Assembly: GCA_946481405.1 (NCBI GenBank)
Contig: CAMLNY010000111.1
Span: 1 to 5,550 of the forward strand
Reading direction: 5' to 3'
DNA: 5,550 nucleotides
DNA from: an uncultured Brevundimonas sp.
Lineage (GTDB): Bacteria > Pseudomonadota > Alphaproteobacteria > Caulobacterales > Caulobacteraceae
Position numbers and translations under genes: made by a program. Below, piece after piece: positions 1 to 5,382 of the stretch. The notes beneath the pieces are model-generated. The model did no database searches. It was not told where the DNA came from and worked only from the letters and a program-made list of their open reading frames with translations. The stretch's first letter is position 1, and the number at the start of each line of letters is the position of its first letter.

Positions 1-439
1 CGCGCGCGACCACCAGAGCCTTGACCGCTTCCCGCATCAGGTTGCGGGACAGGCCGAGTTCGGCCGCGAGCTGCTGCTCCGGCGGCAGCTTGGAGCCCGG
101 CGGCAGCTCACCAGAGCTGATCAGGTCCCTGATGCGGTCGATGGCCTTGTCGGTCAGGCGGTATTCGACCTTGGGCGGGATCACCGGATGGACGGTGCGG
201 ATGACGAGGCCGTCGCGTTCCATGGCGCGCAGGGTCTGGGTCAGCATCTTCTGGCTGATGCCGTTGGACAACTCGGCCAGGCGGGTGAACCGCAACTCGC
301 CGTGCTCGACCAGCACCTCCAGAACGATCATCGTCCACTTGTCGGCGACCCGGCCGATGACCTCGGTGACGAGTGCTTCCACACGCGGATCGACAGGCGG
401 ATGATCGAAAACTGGCGGACGAACGGCAGCGGCGGTCAT
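1..439 (-). CDS. HxlR-GntR fused transcriptional regulator, partial (C-terminus beyond left edge)
   Basis: The frame is open from ATG 439-437 to the left edge (146 codons, no stop), so the gene is 3'-truncated by the window. Upstream of the ATG is AAAGG (447-451 on the complement) at 7 nt, a fair ribosome site. Residues ~20-96 are an HxlR winged helix: VADKWT (31-36), RFTRLAE (50-56), GISQKMLTQTLR (60-71), ERDGLV (74-79) and the wing IPPKVEYRLT (87-96). Instead of the usual LG..L C-terminal helix, the frame continues from D97 into a GntR/FadR-type DNA-binding domain: IRDLISSGELPPGSKLPPE (103-121), LAAELGLSR (124-132) and MREAVKAL (135-142). The N-terminal cysteine used for redox sensing in several HxlR proteins is absent, and no Cys occurs in the visible part. 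The divergent SDR gene is the probable target (inference). Both domain calls are confident; whether a ligand-binding domain follows cannot be seen. Confidence 0.85.
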   Translation of the reverse strand, partial: MTAAAVRPPVFDHPPVDPRVEALVTEVIGRVADKWTMIVLEVLVEHGELRFTRLAELSNGISQKMLTQTLRAMERDGLVIRTVHPVIPPKVEYRLTDKAIDRIRDLISSGELPPGSKLPPEQQLAAELGLSRNLMREAVKALVVAR

Positions 440-446
440 TTGTTAC

Positions 447-475
447 CTTTGGGTGCGTACAGAACTTTCGGGTGC
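447..475. promoter_or_regulatory. Candidate operator repeats between regulator and SDR gene
   Basis: Two near-identical direct repeats, CTTTGGGTGC (447-456) and CTTTCGGGTGC (465-475), have their GGGTGC cores 19 bp apart, about two helical turns. GTAC (457-460) and GTTAC (442-446) lie in and beside them. The block overlaps the leader and ribosome site of the minus-strand regulator and lies upstream of the plus-strand promoter region. That placement suits an autoregulator that also controls its divergent neighbour. No protein binding is demonstrated, so the role is inferred from position and repetition only. Confidence 0.35.
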
Positions 476-481
476 CTGCTT

Positions 482-506
482 CCCGATGGAGAGTGTCGGG
501 TATAGC
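482..506 (+). promoter_or_regulatory. Possible SDR promoter: dyad plus -10-like element
   Basis: A perfect 5-bp inverted repeat, CCCGA (482-486) and TCGGG (496-500) with a 9-nt spacer, directly abuts TATAGC (501-506). TATAGC is the best -10-like hexamer in the gap. No convincing -35 hexamer lies 16-18 bp upstream, so the promoter may be weak or depend on a regulator. The hexamer also reads as GCTATA on the complement and might serve the divergent gene. Confidence 0.25.
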
Positions 507-545
507 TGATCCGCCATCGGTTTGCATCCCTGAAGGAGAGACATC

Positions 546-1304
546 ATGGATACCGCCAAAGACACCGTCCTGATCACCGGCGGCGGCACCGGGCTGGGGC
601 GCGGCCTCGCCGAGGCCCTGCACGCGAAGGGGGCGAAGGTCATCATCGCCGGTCGCCGCGCCGAGGTGCTGAAAGAGGTCGCCGACGCCAATCCGGGCAT
701 GGCCTGGTACACGCTGGACGTCGCCGATCCGGCCGACATCACCGCCTTCGCCGCAAAGATCACCACCGAACATCCGGATCTGAACACCGTCGTCTCCAAC
801 GCCGGCGTGATGCGGGCGGAAGGCCTGTCGAAGGGCGATTTCGACATCGCGCGGATGCAGGAGATCGTCGACATCAACTGGTGGGGCACGGTGCGGCTGG
901 CCGGCGCGCTCCTCCCCCACCTGCTGACGAAGCCGGAGGCGACCTTCGTGACCGTGTCTTCGGGTCTGGCCTTCGTGCCGCTGGCGATGACGCCGACCTA
1001 TTCGGCGACCAAGGCGGCCATCCACTCCTGGACCCAGTCGCTGCGCTGGCAGCTGAAGGACACCAATGTGAAGATCGTCGAATGGGCCCCGCCCGGCGTC
1101 GCCACCGACCTCATGCCCGGCCATGCCGAGGATCCGGCCTCCATGCCGCTGGACGAATTCATCACCGAGAGCGTCGGCCTGTTCGAGCGCGGAGACGATG
1201 AGGTTCTGGTCGAGCGGGTCGGGTTCCTGCGCAACGCCGAGGCTCGCGGCGACTTCGTCAGGACGTTCGGCATCGTCAACAGCCACCACCGTCCGCTGGA
1301 CTGA
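546..1304 (+). CDS. SDR family NAD(P)-dependent oxidoreductase (DltE-like)
   Basis: This 252-residue protein is a classical short-chain dehydrogenase/reductase of usual length. The Rossmann nucleotide motif TGGGTGLG is at 11-18, followed by D59 in LDVAD, NAG at 85-87, the structural N111, the catalytic S138/S139 and YSATK with Y152 and K156, then PPG at 182-184. The active-site tetrad is therefore intact and the enzyme should be a soluble cytoplasmic NAD(P)-linked carbonyl/alcohol oxidoreductase; the substrate cannot be read from sequence. The overall pattern (TGGGTGLGRG, NWWGTVRL, SSGLAFVP) resembles the DltE-like SDR group, a similarity grouping and not evidence for teichoic acid chemistry. 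ATG 546 is preceded by a strong AAGGAG (533-538) at 7 nt. The gene is divergent from the HxlR-type regulator with 106 bp between the starts, so control by that regulator is likely. Confidence 0.93.
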   Translation: MDTAKDTVLITGGGTGLGRGLAEALHAKGAKVIIAGRRAEVLKEVADANPGMAWYTLDVADPADITAFAAKITTEHPDLNTVVSNAGVMRAEGLSKGDFDIARMQEIVDINWWGTVRLAGALLPHLLTKPEATFVTVSSGLAFVPLAMTPTYSATKAAIHSWTQSLRWQLKDTNVKIVEWAPPGVATDLMPGHAEDPASMPLDEFITESVGLFERGDDEVLVERVGFLRNAEARGDFVRTFGIVNSHHRPLD

Positions 1305-1316
1305 GGTTCAGTTTTT
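1296..1316 (+). terminator. Weak candidate terminator after the SDR gene
   Basis: A short stem, CTGGA (1296-1300) with TTCAG (1307-1311) including one G-T wobble, has a 6-nt loop and is followed at once by TTTTT (1312-1316). It overlaps the SDR stop codon. The T-run is unusual for this GC-rich window, but the stem is short, so termination is only possible. Confidence 0.25.
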
Positions 1317-1336
1317 CTAAAGCCCTCACAAGAATT

Positions 1337-1365
1337 CCTGCGCCGCTGCGTCGTTGCGGCGCAGG
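1337..1365. other. GC-rich perfect hairpin upstream of the transporter gene
   Basis: CCTGCGCCGC (1337-1346) and GCGGCGCAGG (1356-1365) form a perfect 10-bp stem with a 9-nt loop in the 106-base gap between the SDR stop and the transporter ATG. No T-run follows on the plus strand. It could be a factor-assisted terminator for the SDR transcript or a leader structure of the transporter mRNA. A TTG at 1354 that would extend the transporter frame upstream lies in its loop, which argues against that start. I see no convincing promoter elsewhere in 1305-1410. Confidence 0.45.
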
Positions 1366-1410
1366 GAGGCGGCGAACATCTTGCGGGTTCCTCTGCGCAA
1401 GGCCGCCCGT

Positions 1411-2700
1411 ATGTTCGCCCGCTTCTTCGCCATCCCCCTTTGGCAACGCACCGCCGCCGGGTTCGCCCTCGGCATCGTCGCCGGCCTGATCCTCAGGGAA
1501 CAGGCGGAGGTCTGGCTCCAGCCGATCGGCGACATCTATCTGAACCTCATCCGGATGGTCGTCGCGCCTCTGGTCCTGTTCACCATCGCCAGCTCTATCG
1601 CCAGGCTGGGCGAAGGCGCCGGGGCGATCCGGCTCGGAGCCCGCACGATCCTGTGGTTCGCGATCACCTCCCTGCTGGCCGTGCTGGTCGGCTTCGCCTT
1701 CGGCCACCTGATCAATCCGGGCGTAGGGCTGGCCAACCTGCCGCTGGGCGAAGTGCGCGAGCGCGAGATCCCGACGCCGCTGGAGGTGCTGATCGGCATC
1801 GTCCCGACCAATCCCTTCGCGGCGCTCGCCGAAGGCAAGGTGCTGCAGATCATCTTCTTCTCCGCCCTCGTCGGCGCGGCGCTGGTCGCGCTCGGCGACC
1901 GGGCCCAGACGGCGCGGCGGTTCGTCGACGAGGGCGCCGCCATCGTCTTCCGCATCACCCGCTGGGTCATCCAGCTGACCCCCATCGGCGTCTTCGGCCT
2001 GATCGGTTCGGTCGTCGGCGGCTACGGCTGGGAGGCGCTTCTGCCGCTCGGCAAGTTCATCATCGCCATCTATGCGGCCTGCCTGTTCCACATCCTGGTC
2101 GTCTATTCGGGCCTGCTGAAGCTGCACGGCCTGAAGGCCACGGCCTTCTTCCGGGGCGCCTTCGCCGCCCAGCAGACGGCCTTCGCCACCTCCTCCTCGC
2201 TCGGCACCCTGCCCATCACCCTGCGCCAGACAGTGGAGCGTCTCGGCGTGCCCCAGGCCTATGCCGCCTTCGCCGTGCCTCTGGGCGCCAATGTGAAGAT
2301 GGACGGCTGCGGCGCCATCTATCCGGCCATCGCCTCGATCTTCATCGCCCAGTATTTCCAGATCGAGCTGTCGCTGACCCAGTACGTCCTGATCGGCCTG
2401 ACCGCGGTCCTCGGATCGCTGGGGACGGCCGGCGTGCCCGGCACCAGCATCGTCATGCTGACCCTGACCCTGTCCACGGCGGGCCTGCCGCTGGAAGGGA
2501 TCGGCTATATCGTCGCCATCGACCGGATCATCGACATGATGCGCACGGCCACCAACGTGACCGGCCAGATGCTGGTCCCCGTGCTGGTCGCCAGGGAGGA
2601 AGGCATCCTCAACCAGGGCATCTACGACGGCACCGTCGCCTGGTTGCCGGGCGACCCGGAGTCTGAAACCGCGGACGGCGTGCGGGCGGCCGGCATCTGA
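1411..2700 (+). CDS. DAACS family dicarboxylate/amino acid:cation symporter
   Basis: This is a 429-residue inner-membrane transporter of the glutamate/C4-dicarboxylate symporter fold (GltPh, DctA, EAAT relatives), at normal length. The N-terminal half has alternating hydrophobic segments from about residue 10. The transport core is clear: serine-rich hairpin-1 motif SSSLGTLPIT (261-270), the TM7 segment KMDGC (296-300) at the place of NMDGT, hairpin-2 GTAGVPGTSIV (338-348) and the TM8 signature DRIIDMMRTATNVTGQ (371-386). D375, R378, T379 and N382 match GltPh D394, R397, T398 and N401, which fits an acidic substrate. K296, C300 and Q386 replace residues usually Asn, Thr and Asp (GltPh N310, T314, D405); the first and last touch Na+ in GltPh, so the coupling ion is uncertain. 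ATG 1411 was chosen because it gives family length and an N-terminus starting just before TM1. CAAGG (1398-1402) lies 8 nt upstream. TTG 1381, 11 nt after GGAGG (1365-1369), is an alternative. Confidence 0.92.
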   Translation: MFARFFAIPLWQRTAAGFALGIVAGLILREQAEVWLQPIGDIYLNLIRMVVAPLVLFTIASSIARLGEGAGAIRLGARTILWFAITSLLAVLVGFAFGHLINPGVGLANLPLGEVREREIPTPLEVLIGIVPTNPFAALAEGKVLQIIFFSALVGAALVALGDRAQTARRFVDEGAAIVFRITRWVIQLTPIGVFGLIGSVVGGYGWEALLPLGKFIIAIYAACLFHILVVYSGLLKLHGLKATAFFRGAFAAQQTAFATSSSLGTLPITLRQTVERLGVPQAYAAFAVPLGANVKMDGCGAIYPAIASIFIAQYFQIELSLTQYVLIGLTAVLGSLGTAGVPGTSIVMLTLTLSTAGLPLEGIGYIVAIDRIIDMMRTATNVTGQMLVPVLVAREEGILNQGIYDGTVAWLPGDPESETADGVRAAGI

Positions 2701-2703
2701 GGC

Positions 2704-2732
2704 TTGCCTCGAGTCAGCGAGCGGGCTATGTC
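2704..2732 (+). promoter_or_regulatory. Candidate tRNA-Val promoter
   Basis: TTGCCT (2704-2709) and TATGTC (2727-2732, within GGCTATGT) are spaced 17 bp apart, and transcription would begin some 25 bases before the mature tRNA end. The GC-rich stretch just after the -10 is typical of stringently controlled stable-RNA promoters. The match to consensus is partial, so this is a tentative call. Confidence 0.35.
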
Positions 2733-2739
2733 CGCGCCT

Positions 2740-2756
2740 CCCCGCTTTCGGCGGGG
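2740..2756. terminator. GC-rich hairpin between transporter and tRNA
   Basis: CCCCGC (2740-2745) and GCGGGG (2751-2756) form a perfect 6-bp stem with loop TTTCG. It sits 39 bases after the transporter stop and 8 bases before the tRNA. It lacks a T-run, so it is either a non-canonical terminator of the transporter mRNA or a structure in the tRNA precursor leader. Confidence 0.3.
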
Positions 2757-2764
2757 CCCGAGAT

Positions 2765-2839
2765 GGATGCGTAGCTCAGCGGGAGAGCACCTCGTTCACA
2801 CCGAGGGGGTCACAGGTTCAATCCCTGTCGCATCCACCA
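2765..2839 (+). tRNA. tRNA-Val (anticodon CAC), CCA encoded
   Basis: A full cloverleaf can be drawn by hand. The acceptor stem GGATGCG (2765-2771) pairs with CGCATCC (2829-2835). The D stem is GCTC (2774-2777) with GAGC (2785-2788). The anticodon stem CCTCG (2790-2794) pairs with CGAGG (2802-2806) around loop TTCACAC. The T stem ACAGG (2812-2816) pairs with CCTGT (2824-2828) around TTCAATC. The anticodon CAC is at 2797-2799 and reads the valine codon GUG, common in GC-rich genomes. The discriminator A is 2836 and the CCA (2837-2839) is genome-encoded. All stems are perfect, so the gene should be functional. Confidence 0.97.
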
Positions 2840-2841
2840 TT

Positions 2842-2887
2842 CCCTGACAGACGAACAAACCGGCCGCGTCGTTCGGCAGCGTCAGGG
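2842..2887. other. Long dyad just downstream of tRNA-Val
   Basis: CCCTGAC (2842-2848) and GTCAGGG (2881-2887) are perfect 7-bp complements. Inside them, CGAAC (2852-2856) pairs with GTTCG (2871-2875). The interrupted stem-loop begins three bases after the tRNA CCA. No T-run follows on either side. It may act in tRNA 3' processing or in Rho-assisted termination; neither can be decided from sequence. Confidence 0.4.
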
Positions 2888-2943
2888 CCATCCCGCCGCC
2901 GCTGTTGCGCGGAGAGGGATGCGACCCGAACGTCGACTCCAAA

Positions 2944-2996
2944 TCGCAAGGAACGTCCAAGGGTCGCCGGGGTTTGGCCTCGCACACCCCTTGCGA
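2944..2996 (+). promoter_or_regulatory. Possible leader stem-loop next to the PfpI-family gene ribosome site
   Basis: TCGCAAGG (2944-2951) and CCTTGCGA (2989-2996) are perfect 8-bp complements enclosing a 37-nt loop with a further CCAA/TTGG pair (2957-2960, 2974-2977). The 3' arm ends one base before GGAG (2998-3001), the presumed ribosome site of the gene starting at 3012. In an mRNA leader this could modulate translation. No known riboswitch class is recognised. The rest of 2888-3011 shows no clear promoter. Confidence 0.35.
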
Positions 2997-3011
2997 CGGA
3001 GACCCGAACCC

Positions 3012-3554
3012 ATGGCCCAACCCCTCATCGGCAAGACAATCGCCGTTGTCGCCACGGACGGTTTCGAACAGGTGGAGCTCGACAAGCCGGTCCAGGCGCT
3101 GAAGGCCGCCGGCGCCACCGTCGAGATCGTCGCTCCGAAGGCAGGGACAATCCAGGGCTTCAACCATCACGACAAAGGCGACGTCACCGGCGTTGATCGC
3201 ACGATCGCCGACGCCGACGCCGACAGCTACGACGCGCTTCTGCTTCCGGGCGGCGTGATCAATCCCGACGCCCTCCGTTTGGAAGACGACGCCATCCAGT
3301 TCATCCGCGCTTTCACTGAGGCCGGTAAGCCGGTGGCGGCCATCTGTCATGGTCCCTGGACCCTGATCAACGCCGAGGCGGTGCGCGGTCGTCGCATGAC
3401 GTCGTGGCCGTCGCTCCGCACCGACCTGGAGAACGCGGGGGCGGAGTGGGTCGATGAGGAAGTCGTCGTCGACGACCGCGTGGTCACCTCGCGCAAACCC
3501 GACGACCTGCCGGCTTTCTGCGCGAAGATGATCGAGGCGTTCGCCGAACGCTAA
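3012..3554 (+). CDS. DJ-1/PfpI family protein (type 1 glutamine amidotransferase-like, YhbO/PfpI-type)
   Basis: This 180-residue protein has the usual length and fold signature of the PfpI/YhbO branch of the DJ-1 superfamily. The conserved Glu is E19 in DGFEQVEL (16-23). ALLLPGG (75-81) is the strand before the elbow, and the nucleophile elbow AICHGPW (110-116) carries C112 and H113, followed by TSWPSLRTDL (130-139) and VTSRKPDDLPAF (158-169). All expected active-site residues are present. Family members are soluble cytoplasmic stress proteins variously reported as proteases, chaperones or protein/nucleotide deglycases acting on glyoxal adducts; the actual activity here is not settled by sequence. 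ATG 3012 has GGAG (2998-3001) ten bases upstream and gives a family-typical N-terminus. The frame is open upstream to 2919, but that extension is Arg/Pro-rich and overlaps the leader dyad, so it is not used. The gene is convergent with the M28 peptidase, 31 bp apart. Confidence 0.93.
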   Translation: MAQPLIGKTIAVVATDGFEQVELDKPVQALKAAGATVEIVAPKAGTIQGFNHHDKGDVTGVDRTIADADADSYDALLLPGGVINPDALRLEDDAIQFIRAFTEAGKPVAAICHGPWTLINAEAVRGRRMTSWPSLRTDLENAGAEWVDEEVVVDDRVVTSRKPDDLPAFCAKMIEAFAER

Positions 3555-3568
3555 CGCTGATCCGACCA

Positions 3569-3603
3569 GCCTCTCGGGCGCCCGGCTAATCTCTGGAAGA
3601 GGC
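3569..3603. terminator. Candidate bidirectional hairpin between convergent genes
   Basis: GCCTCT (3569-3574) pairs with AGAGGC (3598-3603). Within the loop lies the perfect palindrome CGGGCGCCCG (3575-3584). The structure spans the 31-base gap between the two convergent stops and overlaps the last codons of the peptidase gene. There is no T-run in either direction. The location favours a shared terminator, but the evidence is structural only. Confidence 0.3.
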
Positions 3604-5223
3604 CGTGGACTGCCGCACGGCCTCGAACTCGTTGCCGGGCGTCCACGCGGGCCATTCGCGATTGTTCGCAAGGTCGCGGCCGACGCGGTACAGCAGTTGC
3701 ACGTCCTGCGCCGCCCCCTCCATCGTCCAGTCTGAGGACCATTCGTCCGTCGGCTGGTGATAGCGATCGCGGACGTAGGCGCGGCTTGCGTCGGACGCGC
3801 CCGTAAAGCCCGCCGCCGCGAACAGGGCCGGCACGCCCATCTTCGCCAGCGGGAAGTGATCCGAGCGATAGAAGGCGCCGACCTGGGGCGCAGGGTCGGG
3901 TATCAGCGACCGCCCCTCCTCCGAGGCCAGATCGGCCAGACGGTTCTGGGCGTCGGTCTTGCCGAAGCCGATGACCACGATCTCCGACGACGCCGGACCG
4001 GGCAACAGGCTGTCCATGTTGATGTTGACCACCGTGGTCTCGAGCGGAACCAGCGGGTGCGCCGCATAGTGGTAGGCGCCCAGCAGCCCGGCCTCCTCCG
4101 CCGCCCACGAAACGAACATCACCGACCGCTCGGTGCGCGGCGCCTGGGCGTAAAGACGCGCCAGCTCCAGCACCGCCGCCACGCCCGTCGCATTGTCCAC
4201 GGCGCCGTTATAGATGTCGTCGCCCGCCGCATTGGCCACGGCGCGGCCGTAGGCGTCCCAGTGTGCGCCGTACAGGACCGTCTCGTCGGGATGGTGCGTC
4301 CCGGCCAGGCGGGCGGCGACGTTGCGGGTCGTCAGGCGGCTGAAGGTCTGGCCGAAGTCGAGCGACATCGTCACCCCCTCCAGAGCCACCGGCTGGAAGT
4401 CCGACGACTGCGCCGCCGTCTTCAGTGTCGCATAGTCCAGGCCCGCCGCCGACATCAGCCGCGCGGCCTGGGCCTGCTGGATCCAGCCCTGCGCCTGCAC
4501 CCGCTCACGCTCGGGATCGGCGCGGACGATGTCGAGGCCCGGCGCCGTGGAGGAGTTCTGCAGCGTCGTCCACGGATATCCGGCGCCCGCCGTCTCATGG
4601 ATCACGAAAACCGCCGCCGCCCCGCGCCGCGCCGCCTCCTCGAACTTGTAGACCCAGCGCCCGTAGTACGTCATGCCCTGGCCGTCGAACTTGCCGGCCG
4701 TGGGGCTGTCGGCCGCGACCTCGAAGTCCGGGTCGTTGACCAGCATCAGCACGACCTTGCCGCGCACATCGACGCCCTTGAAGTCGTCCCAGCCGCGCTC
4801 GGGCGCGTTCACGCCGTAGCCGACGAAGACCACCGGGACGTCGGTGATGGTGATGTGGTTGGTCGGGCGATGGCTGTTGGAGATGATGTCCGTCCCGCGT
4901 TGAAGCGTGATCGTCTCCCCGCCCGCATTGGCCGTGATGACGGCCGGACCGTCCTGTACGAAGCGGTTGATCGGCACGGTCTGGAAGTACGTCCCATTGT
5001 CGCCGGCGGGTTCCAGCCCCAGCGCCCGGAACTGTTCGGCGATCCAGGTGACCGACCGTTCTTCGCCCGGCGTGGTCGGCGCCCGGCCCTCGAAGTCGTC
5101 GCCTGCGAGAACGGCCGTCGTGGCGTTCAGACGGTCCGGATCGACCCTCCCCTCCTGGGCCAGAACGCCCGAAGCGGACACGAGGCAGGCGGCGAGGACG
5201 GACAGGCTGACGCGGAAGGGCAC
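3586..5223 (-). CDS. Exported M28 family zinc metallopeptidase with PA-like insert
   Basis: From GTG 5223-5221 the protein has 545 residues. An N-terminal signal peptide is visible: an Arg near the start, a hydrophobic core around residues 5-18 and the cleavage motif GVLA before QEG at ~22-23. It should therefore work in the periplasm or outside the cell. Residues ~125-260 (VFVGYGVNAPE, DVRGKVVLMLVND) look like the PA domain inserted in many M28 enzymes. The catalytic domain has GAHWDAYG with H321 and D323, GAVDNATG with bridging D343, AEEAGLLG with general base E376 and ligand E377, MDS with D404 and YHQPTDE with H489. The complete two-zinc set H-D-E-D-H is present, so it should be an active aminopeptidase or carboxypeptidase-like enzyme; specificity is unknown. 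The frame continues upstream to TTG 5307, but that Arg/Ser/Pro-rich extension would bury the signal peptide, so GTG is preferred. The ribosome site (GAAAGAG, 13-19 bases before) is weak. Monocistronic. Confidence 0.93.
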   Translation of the reverse strand: MPFRVSLSVLAACLVSASGVLAQEGRVDPDRLNATTAVLAGDDFEGRAPTTPGEERSVTWIAEQFRALGLEPAGDNGTYFQTVPINRFVQDGPAVITANAGGETITLQRGTDIISNSHRPTNHITITDVPVVFVGYGVNAPERGWDDFKGVDVRGKVVLMLVNDPDFEVAADSPTAGKFDGQGMTYYGRWVYKFEEAARRGAAAVFVIHETAGAGYPWTTLQNSSTAPGLDIVRADPERERVQAQGWIQQAQAARLMSAAGLDYATLKTAAQSSDFQPVALEGVTMSLDFGQTFSRLTTRNVAARLAGTHHPDETVLYGAHWDAYGRAVANAAGDDIYNGAVDNATGVAAVLELARLYAQAPRTERSVMFVSWAAEEAGLLGAYHYAAHPLVPLETTVVNINMDSLLPGPASSEIVVIGFGKTDAQNRLADLASEEGRSLIPDPAPQVGAFYRSDHFPLAKMGVPALFAAAGFTGASDASRAYVRDRYHQPTDEWSSDWTMEGAAQDVQLLYRVGRDLANNREWPAWTPGNEFEAVRQSTASSRD

Positions 5224-5382
5224 GGGCGACGCTCTTTCAGGATTGCGAGGCCGCGACCCTGAACCGGCGGACGCAGACTGTCGAGCGAGAGCGCCGCGTC
5301 GGAACAATGTTCGTTACGGCCCTCGCGCCGGGCGACGGATGGAGGCAAGGTCCCACGCTCAAGCTTGAACGGGAGACACGCC
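5224..5382. promoter_or_regulatory. Divergent control region with two perfect palindromes
   Basis: This 159-base gap separates the start of the M28 peptidase gene (minus) from the start of the DUF4126-type gene (plus), so both promoters should lie here. Two palindromes stand out: GAACAATGTTC (5302-5312, 5-bp arms around one base) and TCAAGCTTGA (5359-5368, perfect 10-mer) just before the plus-strand ribosome site. Either could be an operator. No clear -35/-10 pair is recognisable on either strand. Confidence 0.35.

Noticed and set aside
108..1289. 393-codon minus-strand frame over the regulator and SDR genes
   Set aside because: Low-complexity Arg/Gly/Asp-rich product, antisense to two well-supported genes; typical of high-GC DNA.
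1276..2127. 283-codon minus-strand frame under the transporter gene
   Set aside because: Product dominated by Asp, Glu, Gln and Arg with no fold signature; antisense shadow of the transporter.
2765..2839. tRNA-Val as an integration site for a genomic island
   Set aside because: No integrase gene and no second copy of the tRNA 3' end were found in the window; the genes on both sides look like ordinary core genes.
2796..3671. Open frame on the minus strand ending with GIEPVTPSV
   Set aside because: That tail is the well-known false translation of the antisense strand of a tRNA gene. The frame also runs across the tRNA-Val, the whole PfpI-family gene and the end of the peptidase gene.
3757..5262. 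501-codon open frame on the plus strand opposite the M28 peptidase
   Set aside because: Its product is extremely rich in Arg, His and Gly with no recognisable domain. It is a GC-skew shadow of the peptidase gene, which has a signal peptide and a full catalytic set.
5224..5307. Upstream extension of the M28 peptidase to a TTG start
   Set aside because: The added 28 residues are Arg/Ser/Pro-rich and would place the signal peptide internally; GTG 5223-5221 gives a normal secretory N-terminus.
5302..5312. Possible SOS (LexA) box GAACAATGTTC
   Set aside because: Alphaproteobacterial LexA sites are GTTC-N7-GTTC direct repeats, and the Gram-positive type has GAAC-N4-GTTC. Here the spacer is three bases and the neighbours are not SOS genes.
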